A stretch of 34,016 bases of DNA from DASXMX01 sp036794395 (GCA_036794395.1 DAIRGS010000042.1:1-34016), one strand, 5' to 3'. Counted from the first letter of the stretch, positions 1-7,819 are shown. Numbers and translations: made by a program. Notes: generated by a model from the letters alone, not told the origin.

Positions 1-197
1 GGAAAACCGGCCCGCTTATGTCAATTGAAGCCGCACAGAAACTGTCCTGCACCCCACCTTTCCATAACCGCCGCCTATTCAACGCATGCTAGCGTATGAG
101 CAACAAGCTTGGCTCCGATAAACCGAATGACGCAACAGTGACATTGCGAGCAGGCGGATTCGGCAATAGCATCTCGCGACTTACAAAGAGAATATAT

Positions 198-1295
198 ATG
201 AGCACAACCTATCACGTCATGCCGGCGGAAATTCACGATCGAATCGTTGCAGCGGCCTTCAGGGCGCGCGGGTATACCGCGGAAGAGGCGGCGGCGGGGG
301 CGCGGTTTTCCAACATGGCGTCGCTGCATGGCATTCGCACGCACAATGCCATCAAGGCGCTGCATCTCGATGCGCACCTGGGATCCAAAGGCGGCGGATG
401 CGTGCCGGGGGCGAAGATCGAAAAGCTGCCTTCGAAGTTCAAAGCCGTGCAGCGGTGGAATGCCAATAAGAAGCTGGGGATGGCGGTGGCGTTTGAGGCG
501 ATGGAAGCGTGCATGCAGATGGCGGATGAGTGTGGGTGCGGGACGGTGGCCGTCGATAATGCATTCCACTATTTGTGGGGCGGCGGGTACGTGATTGACG
601 CGGCCGACAAGGGCTACATCGCTTACACCAACTGCACCGCGGCACTGGCGGAGGTTGTTCCGTTCGGAGGGAAATTCCCGACACTGGGCACCAATCCGCA
701 TTCATGGGGATTCCCGACTCGGGATGCAATTGGCTTCAACATCTGCGTCGACTGGGCGACCAGCACGGTGGCGATGGGGCGCGTGCAGCAGTTTGTGCGA
801 GAGGGTCGGGCGCTTCCGCCTGGGTGTGGCGTGGATAAAGACGGCAAGGAGACGACGGATCCGAAGAAGGTGTTTGCGCTCTTGCCGTTTGGCGCGCATA
901 AGGGTTATGGGCTGGCGCTGATTGATGAGTTGTATGCGGGGTATATCGGTGGCTCAACGCCTACTTTGCGGAGCCGGTGGGGGACCGGACCGAAAGATGA
1001 GAAGTACACGCCGAGCTTTTTCTTCCAATGTATTCGGGCCGATGCGCTGGACTGCGGGGACTTCGCCCAGGGCCGGACGCAGACGGAAAATATCGCGACG
1101 GTTTTGAAGGATGTGCGCGGGCATGGGAACGACGGCGCGATGCTGCCGGGCCAGATGGAAGCGGATGCCGCGGCGTTAAGCCGGAAGCATGGTGGGCTGC
1201 TGTTTACGCCGGTTGAGATTCAGGCGTTGCAGGAGATCGCCGCCGAGGGTGGGGAATCTTTCGATGCGAAGGGTTTCAAGGCGGTCGAGGTTTGA
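198..1295 (+). CDS. Ldh2-family malate/L-lactate-type dehydrogenase
   Basis: A 365-residue NAD(P)-dependent oxidoreductase of the Ldh2 (malate/L-lactate/L-sulfolactate/ureidoglycolate dehydrogenase) family, a fold distinct from classical lactate dehydrogenases. Visible family features are HGIR near residue 53 (usually SHGxxR, holding the catalytic His), FGGKFPTLGTNP as the nucleotide-binding segment, DWATSTVAMG, and KGYGLALIDEL. The length is normal for the family. The open frame begins at 96, but I choose the ATG at 198: AAAGAG lies 7 nt upstream and the protein then starts where family members do. Substrate cannot be read from sequence. The SDR gene at 2091 lies on the same strand beyond a transposase, so the two may once have been adjacent in one sugar-acid or hydroxy-acid pathway; that is inference. 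Confidence 0.88.
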   Translation: MSTTYHVMPAEIHDRIVAAAFRARGYTAEEAAAGARFSNMASLHGIRTHNAIKALHLDAHLGSKGGGCVPGAKIEKLPSKFKAVQRWNANKKLGMAVAFEAMEACMQMADECGCGTVAVDNAFHYLWGGGYVIDAADKGYIAYTNCTAALAEVVPFGGKFPTLGTNPHSWGFPTRDAIGFNICVDWATSTVAMGRVQQFVREGRALPPGCGVDKDGKETTDPKKVFALLPFGAHKGYGLALIDELYAGYIGGSTPTLRSRWGTGPKDEKYTPSFFFQCIRADALDCGDFAQGRTQTENIATVLKDVRGHGNDGAMLPGQMEADAAALSRKHGGLLFTPVEIQALQEIAAEGGESFDAKGFKAVEV

Positions 1296-1303
1296 TGACT
1301 TTA

Positions 1304-1366
1304 TTGTGGTGCAGGCTTCCAAGCCTGCAAATCGGTGAGATGCAGGCTTGGAAGCCTGCACCACAA
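1304..1366. repeat. REP doublet upstream of the RAYT gene
   Basis: Two 25-nt units in perfect inverted orientation (1304-1328 and 1342-1366) separated by 13 nt. Each unit is itself a hairpin with core GCAGGCTT-CC-AAGCCTGC and an outer TTGTGGT tail. This is the architecture of a REP doublet (BIME). The same doublet recurs just after the transposase gene at 1992-2052. The position right after the stop at 1295 means it could also act as a 3' RNA stabiliser. Confidence 0.85.
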
Positions 1367-1379
1367 AAACGGGTAACGC

Positions 1380-1985
1380 ATGGAATTCATCGACCCTCGA
1401 AAAACGACGTACGTTCCCGTCAAGTCCCGTGGTGAATTGCCACATTTGTACAAGCCAGGATCGTATTATTTCGTTACGTTCCGTCTTGCTGATGCGGTCT
1501 TAACAAGGAAGCGGCGCGATCAAAGCCCAAGTTATTACGGTGCAATTGATCCGCGCGATTTGCTTTCAGATTATGATCCTCCGATTACACTCGGGTCTTG
1601 TGCACTCGGCAATTCAAATGTCGCTTCGATGACACAACAGGCAATCCTGCATTTCAACGAAACACGCTATCAACTCGTGGCGTGGTGCATTATGCCCAAC
1701 CATGTCCATGTTGTTTTCTCGCCCGTCGATGGTCATTGCCCAAGCGACATCCTCCGTTCATGGAAGGGATTCACGGCACGCGCGGCCAACAAAATCCTCA
1801 AAATAAACGGAACCTTCTGGGAGAGGGAGTCATTTGATCACCTCATTCGTACAGCCGACTCAGTTGAACGGTTTGCCGATTACGTTGAGAACAACCCTGT
1901 AGAAGCGGGGTTGTGCGACAAGCCCAGCGATTGGTTATACAGTAGTGCCGGAAGCGGATTTCAATCGCCGTTGGGTGATCGTTAA
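1380..1985 (+). CDS. REP-associated tyrosine transposase (IS200-like, RAYT)
   Basis: A 201-residue single-strand transposase of the Y1/HUH class. Seen directly: N-terminal GSYYFVTFRLADA, the metal-binding HUH motif in WCIMPNHVHVVF, then GTFWERESFDHLIR, and YVENNPVEAGL, which holds the likely catalytic Tyr. The length fits RAYTs. Family members are single-copy chromosomal enzymes linked to REP sequences rather than free insertion sequences. Here REP-type palindromes sit 14 nt before the start and 6 nt after the stop, so enzyme and likely substrate are together. Upstream of ATG 1380 there is only a poor ribosome-binding site (ACGGG). No disabling mutation is visible. It separates two oxidoreductase genes on the same strand. 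Confidence 0.92.
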   Translation: MEFIDPRKTTYVPVKSRGELPHLYKPGSYYFVTFRLADAVLTRKRRDQSPSYYGAIDPRDLLSDYDPPITLGSCALGNSNVASMTQQAILHFNETRYQLVAWCIMPNHVHVVFSPVDGHCPSDILRSWKGFTARAANKILKINGTFWERESFDHLIRTADSVERFADYVENNPVEAGLCDKPSDWLYSSAGSGFQSPLGDR

Positions 1986-1991
1986 GAAGAA

Positions 1992-2082
1992 TTGTGGTGC
2001 AGGCTTCCAAGCCTGCAATTGGGAAATGCAGGCTCGGAAGCCTGAACCACAAGGTAAAGGAGGCGCGGGCCTGGAAGCCCGC
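1992..2082. repeat. REP doublet plus third palindrome downstream of RAYT
   Basis: 1992-2016 is identical to the first unit of the doublet at 1304. 2028-2052 is its inverted partner with two substitutions (GGCTCGG and CCTGAACC instead of GGCTTGG and CCTGCACC). A shorter GC-rich hairpin of the same TGGAAG-loop style follows at 2065-2082 (stem GCGGGC/GCCCGC, loop CTGGAA). The last one lies inside the translation-initiation region of the next gene. Confidence 0.85.
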
Positions 2083-2093
2083 AAAATAAAATG
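2056..2093 (+). promoter_or_regulatory. Shine-Dalgarno separated from its ATG by a REP hairpin
   Basis: A perfect AAAGGAGG lies at 2056-2063, but the ATG is at 2091, 27 nt away, too far for normal initiation. An 18-nt hairpin (2065-2082) fills most of the gap. If it folds, the effective spacing is 9 nt, which is normal. The most economical reading is that a palindrome was inserted between the site and the start codon and is tolerated because it folds. The geometry is seen in the sequence; the bypass is inference. Confidence 0.55.
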
Positions 2094-2870
2094 GCGTATC
2101 CCGGCTTGGACATTTCCGGAAAAGTCTGTCTCGTCACGGGCGGAACCAGCGGCATTGGCAAAGCCATTGCGATCGGTTTTGCCCAGGCTGGGGCGCTGGT
2201 TGTTGCGGGGTCGAGCAGCGCGGACAAGGTGGCCGCGATTCAGAAAGAGCTTGGTAGCGGGCACCTTGGCGTGCAGATCGACGTGGCCGATGAGCAAAGC
2301 GTTCAGAATGCAATGCAGCAGACGCTCGGGAAATTTGGCCGGCTGGATGCGGTGGTCAACGCGGCCGGGGTGATCAAGCGGCAGCCTTCATTGGAGATGC
2401 CGGCGGCGGAATTTGAGCGGATTGTTCGCGTCAATCTCACCGGCAGCTTTATCGTGGCGCAGGCGGCGGGGCGGATCATGAAAGATCAGCCGGTAGATCG
2501 GAAGAATCAGCGCGGGTGTATTGTGTTTATCGCATCGTTGAATTCGTACATATCGCTGACTGAGGTGCTGGCGTACGCGGCAAGCAAGTCCGGGGTGCTT
2601 GGCCTGGTGCGGGGGCTGGCCAATGAGTGGGCGCCGTTGGGAATCCGCGTGAATGCGATTGCTCCGGGCGTTTTTCCGACGGATTTGAACCGTCCATTGA
2701 TCGAAGGGACGCCGCGTGGAGCCTGGCTGAAACAGCACACGCCGCTCGGTCGGTTCGGCGAGGCCGAGGAACTTGTCGGGGCGGCCATCTATCTGATCTC
2801 TCCATCGGCCAGCTTTACCAGCGGCGACACGATTATTGTGGATGGTGGGTTTCTCACAAAGGGCGTGTGA
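2091..2870 (+). CDS. SDR-family NAD(P)-dependent oxidoreductase
   Basis: A 259-residue classical short-chain dehydrogenase. Motifs in order: TGGTSGIG (nucleotide-binding, residues ~17-24), NAAGVIK (~90), catalytic Ser in IASLNSY, catalytic Tyr/Lys in YAASKSG, then the PG motif in IAPGVFPTDLN and a C-terminal GDTIIVDGG. The protein most resembles the gluconate 5-dehydrogenase/2-deoxy-gluconate 3-dehydrogenase (KduD) subgroup by its N-terminal LDISGKVCLVTGG and C-terminal DGG. The exact substrate is unknown. It lies downstream of an Ldh2-type dehydrogenase on the same strand, compatible with sugar-acid catabolism. Translation start is discussed at the hairpin-bridged ribosome-binding site just upstream. 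Confidence 0.9.
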   Translation: MAYPGLDISGKVCLVTGGTSGIGKAIAIGFAQAGALVVAGSSSADKVAAIQKELGSGHLGVQIDVADEQSVQNAMQQTLGKFGRLDAVVNAAGVIKRQPSLEMPAAEFERIVRVNLTGSFIVAQAAGRIMKDQPVDRKNQRGCIVFIASLNSYISLTEVLAYAASKSGVLGLVRGLANEWAPLGIRVNAIAPGVFPTDLNRPLIEGTPRGAWLKQHTPLGRFGEAEELVGAAIYLISPSASFTSGDTIIVDGGFLTKGV

Positions 2871-3038
2871 GTGCCTTGGGCGATTCCATAAGTGGGGAGG
2901 CGCACTTGGGCCGACGCATGTATGCGCGCCATACTTTCGAAAAACGTGGCTCGGCGGGAGCCTCGTCCCACTGCTTTCACGGTCTTGCTGGATCAACTCC
3001 AATCCGCCATGAACACACTCTGGGAGCAAAAGAATTGG

Positions 3039-3181
3039 CCACAGATGAACACAGATAGACACAGATGAAATGCCAAGGCATCCATGTTATCCGTGGTTAA
3101 ATCCATCTGAGCACGTTTGAGTCCGACAGTGGTGAGTCGCCTCCCCATTACTCATCTGTGTTCATCCGTGTCCATCTGTGG
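3039..3181. repeat. Intergenic inverted repeat of 'CACAGATG' tandem type
   Basis: The 348-nt gap between 2870 and 3219 holds no gene. Arms 3039-3068 and 3152-3181 are inverted copies (26 of 30 positions match) made of ACACAGATG-like repeats about 10 nt long. The same architecture, with other repeat words, recurs at 21558-21885 and 26541-26650. The right arm ends 37 nt before the next start codon. Function unknown; no open frame within. Confidence 0.8.
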
Positions 3182-3218
3182 CAAAATTTCTTCCTGGAGA
3201 TTCATTGGAGGCCCAATC

Positions 3219-5342
3219 ATGTCAAAGTCGTGGCGGTATCTCGTGGTCCTTTTGCTGACGGCATCGGCAGCCAAAGCCGCCACCACCCAGCCTGCCGACT
3301 GGCCCACGGCCGCGCCTGAGTCTCAGGGTTTCGATCCGGATAAACTCGATGCGTTCAAAACCAGCCTCGCCGCCCGAGGTTCGACTTCCATCCTGGTTCT
3401 TCGTCACGACAAGGTCGTCTGCGAGTGGTATGCCCCCAACTATTCCCGATATACCCCGCACGGCACGGCCTCCCTCGCCAAAGCCCTGGTGGGCGGCACA
3501 TCCCTGCTCCTGGCCATCGACGCGGGCCGGATCTCCGCGGACGATCTCGCGAGCAAATACATTCCTGCCTGGAAATCCGACCCCGTGCGCTCCCAGATCA
3601 CGATCCGCCAACTGGCCACCCACACCTCCGGCATCGAAGACGCCGAGGAGGGCGAAACACCACACGACCAGCTCACCGGCTGGAAGGGCAATTTCTGGAA
3701 ACGGCAGCCCGATCCATACTCAATTGCGCTGCATGATGCCCCGGTCATTTTTAAGCCGGGCTCGGCCAACGCATACAGCAACCCTGGCATGGCCGCGCTG
3801 GCGTATGCCATCGCTTCGAGCCTCCGCGGCGCGCCTCAAACCGATCTGCACGAACTGCTTCGCGAACGCATCATGGATCCGATGGGAATCGCTGCAAAAG
3901 AGTGGTCTCTCGGATACGGCAAGCCCACCGAAATGGACGGCTTGAAACTCTACGCCACCTGGGGCGGCGCGAACTATTCCCCGCGAGCCGCGGCCGCGGT
4001 GGGGCGTCTGCTCATGCACAAAGGCGATTGGAATGGCGTCTCTCTCATCAAACCACAGTCTGTCGAAAAATCTCTCGCCTACGCGGGCATGCCCGTTCCC
4101 CGGCGATCGGCCGGCAACCCCGCGCCCGGCTCGGGCCTTGGCTGGTACACAAATTTCGATCACGTCTGGCCCAACATTCCGCCCGATGCCTTCGCGGGCG
4201 CCGGTGCCGCACATCAAACTTTGCTTGTCGTCCCCAGCCTCGATCTCATCATCGTTCGTTTCGGGTCCTCATTGACCGCGAAGGGCGACGACCTGAGTTT
4301 CTGGGCGGCCCGGCAGAAATACATCATCGAGCCGCTGATGGATGCGCTCATCGATCGTCCCAAGCCGCCCCCGACCAAATCCCAGACCAAAGCACAAGCC
4401 CCCTTCCCTCAAAGTCCGATAATCCATTCGATCACCTGGGCACCCATTGAAACCATTCAACGCAAAGCCCTCGGAAGCGACTGCTGGCCGCTCACCTGGG
4501 CCGACGACGATTCCATGTACACCGCCTACGGCGACGGCAATGGCTTTGAACCCCAACTCCCCGACAAACTCAGCCTCGGCATTGCCCGCGTCGATGGACC
4601 GGCTAATGCATTTCGAGGAATCAACATTCGTTCCCCAATCGAACAAATGGGCAATGGGCCAGCCGGCAAAAAAGCCAGCGGCATTGTCATGGTCAATGGA
4701 ACGCTCTACCTCCTCGTCCGCAACGCCAATAACGCCCAGCTCGCCTCCTCGACCGATCATGGCAAGAGCTGGCACTGGGCCGACTGGAAATTCGATACCA
4801 GCTTCGGGTGCCCTACCTTCCTCAACTACGGCCGCGACTACGCCGGCGCGCGCGATAAATACCTTTACATCTATTCCCCCGATACCGTCACGGCTTACAA
4901 GCTTGCCGACGGCGCGGTACTCGCCCGTGTGCCGGCTGATCACGCCATGCAGCGCGAGGCATACGAATTCTTTGCGAAGCGGGATTCCAACAGCCAAGCT
5001 GTCTGGACCAAAGACATCGCCCACCGTGGACTCGCATTCCAAAACAAAAGTGCGACCGGCCGAATCACCATCACCTACGATGCACCGATCAAGCGATATC
5101 TTTTGTGGCAGGGGGGTCAGACCGATGGGCGGTTCAAAGGCGGGTTCACGATTTACGATGCCCCGGAGCCGTGGGGGCCGTGGACGACTGTGTATTCCAC
5201 CCAAACGTGGGACGCCGGGCCTGGGGAATCAGGGAGCTTCCCGACCAAGTGGATCTCTTCGGATGGGCTGACGGTCCATCTGGTCTTCTCCGGCAACGAC
5301 TCGTTTAGCGTCCGTAAAGCGACACTCAGTTTGGCAAAATGA
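3219..5342 (+). CDS. secreted beta-lactamase-fold serine hydrolase with C-terminal beta-rich domain
   Basis: A 707-residue exported protein. The start at 3219 has TTGGAGG 7 nt upstream, and the signal peptide (SWRYLVVLLLTASAAKA) is cut before ATTQPADW. Residues ~35-375 are a class C beta-lactamase/esterase-type domain: nucleophile motif SLAK at 85-88, YSN at 186-188, and HQT at 332-334 in the KTG position. These three motifs define the serine hydrolase active site, acting on peptidoglycan-like peptides, esters or amides. After a Pro/Lys-rich linker (~380-400), about 300 residues follow with repeated W and DG turns (HGKSWHWADWKF, PEPWGPWTTVYST), resembling sialidase-like/DUF4185 beta-propellers. 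Family members usually end near residue 400, so this is a fusion. It stands alone; no operon partner is evident. Confidence 0.85.
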   Translation: MSKSWRYLVVLLLTASAAKAATTQPADWPTAAPESQGFDPDKLDAFKTSLAARGSTSILVLRHDKVVCEWYAPNYSRYTPHGTASLAKALVGGTSLLLAIDAGRISADDLASKYIPAWKSDPVRSQITIRQLATHTSGIEDAEEGETPHDQLTGWKGNFWKRQPDPYSIALHDAPVIFKPGSANAYSNPGMAALAYAIASSLRGAPQTDLHELLRERIMDPMGIAAKEWSLGYGKPTEMDGLKLYATWGGANYSPRAAAAVGRLLMHKGDWNGVSLIKPQSVEKSLAYAGMPVPRRSAGNPAPGSGLGWYTNFDHVWPNIPPDAFAGAGAAHQTLLVVPSLDLIIVRFGSSLTAKGDDLSFWAARQKYIIEPLMDALIDRPKPPPTKSQTKAQAPFPQSPIIHSITWAPIETIQRKALGSDCWPLTWADDDSMYTAYGDGNGFEPQLPDKLSLGIARVDGPANAFRGINIRSPIEQMGNGPAGKKASGIVMVNGTLYLLVRNANNAQLASSTDHGKSWHWADWKFDTSFGCPTFLNYGRDYAGARDKYLYIYSPDTVTAYKLADGAVLARVPADHAMQREAYEFFAKRDSNSQAVWTKDIAHRGLAFQNKSATGRITITYDAPIKRYLLWQGGQTDGRFKGGFTIYDAPEPWGPWTTVYSTQTWDAGPGESGSFPTKWISSDGLTVHLVFSGNDSFSVRKATLSLAK

Positions 5343-5350
5343 CACTGGCG

Positions 5351-5368
5351 TGGTTGCTTTAGCAACCA
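5351..5368. terminator. hairpin after hydrolase gene, weak terminator candidate
   Basis: TGGTTGC-TTTA-GCAACCA is a 7-bp stem 9 nt after the stop at 5342. It is not followed by a U-run (CATAGTC), so intrinsic termination is doubtful; it may be an RNA-stabilising or REP-type hairpin. Confidence 0.35.
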
Positions 5369-5435
5369 TAGTCTTAACCGGAAAATTCATGATTCACCGC
5401 CCAGCCGTGTCTCTGCGGTGAATAATCCAGGTTGA

Positions 5436-6077
5436 ATGATCCACACCGCGTTGCCAACTCAGTACCCGCCACCCCCGCTTCCCGGGAAAACCTTCTGGCG
5501 CTGGACGTTTTCCATCATCCTTATTCACACGCTTCTTTTCGGAGTCATCGCCGCTGTGGCAGTGTGGGGCATGTTTCGATGGGACCCGATTCCATTCACC
5601 ATCTCGTGGCAAGTTTCGTTCCCGGGTAACGTCGTCATCCTCATCTTTCAGTTCATGCCTTTCCTCCTCTGCATTCTGGTTGTTTTCAATATTCTCGCTC
5701 TGTACGCGATCGCGAGGCTAACCCGCGGCCGTGCCAGCCGCGGAATCGCCCATCTGTATCTGGTAGGCTCTGGTCTGCTGGTGGCGATCTTCGCAACGTC
5801 CGTTCTTACCCTCGCCCTGCACGGCGGATCGATCAGTTCCGGGGCCACAACCATCACGGATTCGGGCGGCGTTATGAGTGGCCTGGCCGGCGTACTTCTG
5901 CTGGCCGTTCCCACCCTTCTCGTAGTGATCGGCCGTCTGCGATATTTCCCCGCGAAATACATCCCCGGCCAATGCCCCCGCTGCTCGTACAACCTCACGG
6001 GCAACACCAGCGGTGTCTGCCCCGAATGCGGCCGAGCGATCGCCCACTCCCAACCTGGGCCTGTTCAGTCGCCGTAG
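5436..6077 (+). CDS. four-TM membrane protein with C-terminal zinc ribbon
   Basis: A 213-residue protein of unknown function. Hydrophobic segments lie at about residues 28-50, 68-92, 105-127 and 148-168. The tail after the last helix is a two-knuckle zinc ribbon, CPRC-SYNLTGNTSGV-CPECG, presumably cytoplasmic. This ribbon, often with the text Y-[DN]-L-T-G-N, is attached to many unrelated membrane proteins of planctomycetes and is one basis for the taxonomic guess. The ATG at 5436 has only a weak AGG upstream at 5427. It is preceded by a short inverted sequence with TCACCGC/GCGGTGA (5396-5420). Nothing in the context suggests a pathway. Confidence 0.75.
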   Translation: MIHTALPTQYPPPPLPGKTFWRWTFSIILIHTLLFGVIAAVAVWGMFRWDPIPFTISWQVSFPGNVVILIFQFMPFLLCILVVFNILALYAIARLTRGRASRGIAHLYLVGSGLLVAIFATSVLTLALHGGSISSGATTITDSGGVMSGLAGVLLLAVPTLLVVIGRLRYFPAKYIPGQCPRCSYNLTGNTSGVCPECGRAIAHSQPGPVQSP

Positions 6078-6101
6078 CGCCTTTTGACGCCACATCCACT
6101 A

Positions 6102-6220
6102 TGAGGCAACATCCTGCCATGCGCCTTTCACTTCTTACTTGCGGCGCGCTCCTGATGGTGTGTGTGTTGCCGACACTGGAGCGTTTATCACGAGCTTGTA
6201 GCACACAATCCCAAGTTTAG
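6102..6220 (+). CDS. possible 39-residue secreted or membrane peptide
   Basis: A small open frame beginning 25 nt after the previous stop. It reads MRQHPAMRLSLLTCGALLM then VCVLPTLERL, a hydrophobic stretch that could be a signal peptide or single membrane helix. A second ATG at 6120 may be the true start. No convincing ribosome-binding site is seen, and the frame may be the remnant of a longer gene. A GC-rich hairpin with no U-run follows at 6223-6238. Weak call. Confidence 0.25.
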
Positions 6221-6327
6221 CGGCCCCGCTTGCGGGGCGCGGACTCCGTGAATGGCTACACTAACTTGGAAACGACTCCAGAGCTCGTAGCGGCTCTTAA
6301 TCCCACCCCGGCGGGGGGCCGAAGGAT

Positions 6328-6813
6328 ATGATGAACCCTCTGAATGAGCACCCTACCATGCGTTCATCGTCGACGTTGCCAATCTCGTCTCGCCAGATCT
6401 CCTGCACCGACCAAAGCCTCATCGAAATGGACAGCGGCAAGCCGCTCATAGTCATTCCGCGCAACGAAATCACCGGAATCAAATTCCGTCACGGCTTCGT
6501 CTCCCCGCATCCCGTGCTCCAATTCCTCGTTGGCATCGCCCTGCTCGCCCCCGGCTATTTCCCGACGATACACCTGATCCACTGGATCCAGCATGGCGGG
6601 CCATTCTTCTCGCTCGAAGTCTGGATCTACTCACTGTGCTTCATCGGACTATACACCGCCATCTCCGTCTTCCGCCGTGGCTACGTTCTTGAAATCGCCC
6701 GCACCAACTCCCAAACTCGCCTGGCGTTCGGCCGCCACGTGATCGCAACGGAACTGGAAGCATTCCTTTCCCAACTGGAAACGCAACTCGGAATGAAGAT
6801 CGACCAGGCGTGA
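6328..6813 (+). CDS. two-TM hypothetical membrane protein, PH-like pattern
   Basis: A 161-residue protein I do not recognise. A polar N-terminal part containing VIPRNEITGIKF is followed by two hydrophobic helices (about residues 66-88 and 104-124), then VLEIARTNSQTRLAFG and a helical C-terminus. A strand-rich segment interrupted by two helices resembles the membrane-anchored bacterial PH-like proteins, but that is a resemblance only. Three ATGs compete: 6328, 6331 and 6358. GAAGGA at 6321-6326 fits 6331 best but is still close. No partner gene; a palindromic stretch follows the stop. Confidence 0.6.
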   Translation: MMNPLNEHPTMRSSSTLPISSRQISCTDQSLIEMDSGKPLIVIPRNEITGIKFRHGFVSPHPVLQFLVGIALLAPGYFPTIHLIHWIQHGGPFFSLEVWIYSLCFIGLYTAISVFRRGYVLEIARTNSQTRLAFGRHVIATELEAFLSQLETQLGMKIDQA

Positions 6814-6913
6814 AGCAACTTCACCGTTTGAGGTATTAGAGGCTCTCAGGCGTTATCAGACCAGAATCCATAATCTACACCGGTTTCATAAGTCCTTGCC
6901 CCATCAAAGCCCC

Positions 6914-6960
6914 CTACCATCAACGTCCGATAATCGGTGTTATGTTAAGTTCGATGGTAG
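6914..6960. repeat. inverted repeat CTACCATC/GATGGTAG
   Basis: Eight-bp arms 6914-6921 and 6953-6960 flank 31 nt. The right arm runs into TGGTAGTGGTAT (6955-6966), which resembles the TGGTACTGG repeats further into the small-gene patch (7796-7819, 9049-9072). The surrounding 6814-7015 stretch holds no other feature I can support. Confidence 0.4.
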
Positions 6961-7015
6961 TGGTATACTCTGAGTTCGGGTTCAGCGATGCCCGATGAAC
7001 TGTCCCCTGGAAAAT

Positions 7016-7210
7016 TCAGATACCTGGGCTTGGTCCCATTGCCGACAAACACCCGATCGCGATCGCCCCAGCTAGCACTAGAAGCAAGCACGCCAGAAGA
7101 AACATCGGAACGGCAAGCAGCATAACCTGCCGCCACGACAACGGCCTTTTCCAAAACGGGAGCGGTCGAGCCTCGCCGTAGTCCAGTGTTGTCGGCTTCT
7201 CATCTGGCAT
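7016..7210 (-). CDS. small single-TM protein with LDYG tag
   Basis: A 64-residue protein: polar N-terminus MPDEKPTTLDYGEARPLPFW, basic stretch, then one long hydrophobic helix (about residues 29-53). I prefer the ATG at 7210 over the longer open frame because TACAAT (minus strand) ends exactly 7 nt before it, giving a leaderless start. The P-x-x-L-[DES]-Y-[GE] tag before a membrane helix recurs in three neighbouring reading frames (8168, 8454 and 11039, all minus strand). Function unknown. It is divergently arranged with the gene at 7250, sharing a 39-nt intergenic region. Confidence 0.6.
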   Translation of the reverse strand: MPDEKPTTLDYGEARPLPFWKRPLSWRQVMLLAVPMFLLACLLLVLAGAIAIGCLSAMGPSPGI

Positions 7211-7217
7211 TGACCGG

Positions 7218-7243
7218 ATTGTAATCAGCCCATCGCGTATAAT
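7218..7243. promoter_or_regulatory. divergent overlapping leaderless promoters
   Basis: Minus-strand -10 TACAAT (7218-7223) ends 7 nt before the ATG at 7210. Plus-strand -10 TATAAT (7238-7243) ends 6 nt before the ATG at 7250. The two boxes are 14 nt apart, so the two polymerases would compete for the same DNA. Transcription starting the usual 6-8 nt after the box would begin at or next to each start codon. Confidence 0.65.
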
Positions 7244-7249
7244 CCCCTC

Positions 7250-7603
7250 ATGCCCAAACGCGACGAATCCCAAGCTGCCGCCCACGTGGTTCGCCAAATC
7301 ATCACGAACCATGAGCAACCCCTACCGGCTGACGTTGAGGCGGCGTGGAAGGCATGGAGTGCGGGCATTCAAAGGGTGGACGCACGGACGATGGCGCTGC
7401 TTAGAGCGGCGTTTGAGGTTGGGGTTGAGGCGGCGCAGGCGGCTAAATACCGTGATTCGTACCTGGCGTCGCGGCGGGTAGAATCGTTGCCATGCGGATT
7501 AAAACCATCTTTCGCGCCCTGTCGATTGCATCGATCTTCCCCGCGATCCTTCAGGCGTTCGAGCCGTTCCCGTTGCTCGGCAGATGGCTCGGACAACTCT
7601 TAA
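7250..7603 (+). CDS. small protein of the MPKRDE-xQAAA type
   Basis: A reading frame of 117 codons. The N-terminal ~80 residues are protein-like and helical (MPKRDESQAAAHVVRQI; VEAAWKAWSAGIQ; VGVEAAQAAKYRDSYLASRR). The last ~40 are Ser/Arg/Pro-rich and overlap the next gene in another frame, so the ancestral end may have been near 7480. A 43-residue relative with the same N-terminus (MPKRDETQAAAEMV) is encoded at 8653-8784 on the other strand. Both start leaderless behind a TATAAT box. Function unknown. Confidence 0.65.
   Translation: MPKRDESQAAAHVVRQIITNHEQPLPADVEAAWKAWSAGIQRVDARTMALLRAAFEVGVEAAQAAKYRDSYLASRRVESLPCGLKPSFAPCRLHRSSPRSFRRSSRSRCSADGSDNS
7479..7484 (+). promoter_or_regulatory. 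leaderless promoter -10 TAGAAT
   Basis: TAGAAT ends 7 nt before ATG 7492 and lies inside the upstream gene. The flank GTCGCGGCGGG-TA matches the flank of the promoter at 10743 (minus strand), suggesting a shared extended element. Confidence 0.55.
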
Positions 7604-7770
7604 GCCCTCTGAATATCAGCTATTCCAACACGACATCAATTGGAATAGAAGCGTGCCGGAAGCTCGTTGAAGCCATTGCCCTTTTATCTGTCCCAGCGAT
7701 CCTCTGGCTGATCGCCGACCTCATACCGCCCAATCCGCCGCATTCAATCGATGCCCAAAAACCGGACTGA
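7492..7770 (+). CDS. small two-TM hypothetical protein
   Basis: A 92-residue protein with two hydrophobic stretches (about residues 8-40, interrupted, and 62-80, AIALLSVPAILWLIADLIPP) and a short polar tail. Not recognised. It overlaps the 3' part of the gene at 7250 in a different frame by 112 nt, and has its own -10 box just before the ATG with no ribosome-binding site, so it is probably translated from a leaderless message. Confidence 0.5.
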   Translation: MRIKTIFRALSIASIFPAILQAFEPFPLLGRWLGQLLSPLNISYSNTTSIGIEACRKLVEAIALLSVPAILWLIADLIPPNPPHSIDAQKPD

Positions 7771-7795
7771 CGGGGCTATTAATCCGAAACAACTC

Positions 7796-7819
7796 AAACG
7801 ATGCCAGTACCAGTTCGAT
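7796..7819. repeat. TGGTACTGG-type repeat, copy 1
   Basis: ACGATGCCAGTACCAGTTCG lies about 40 nt beyond the stop of the minus-strand gene ending at 7855. A related copy is at 9049-9072 and a weaker one at 6955-6966. Confidence 0.5.

Noticed and set aside
4269..5204. Long minus-strand frame opposite the hydrolase
   Set aside because: It is the complement of a well-supported gene with strong motifs; its translation has no recognisable domain.
6223..6238. Intrinsic terminator
   Set aside because: GC-rich stem but no T-run on either strand.
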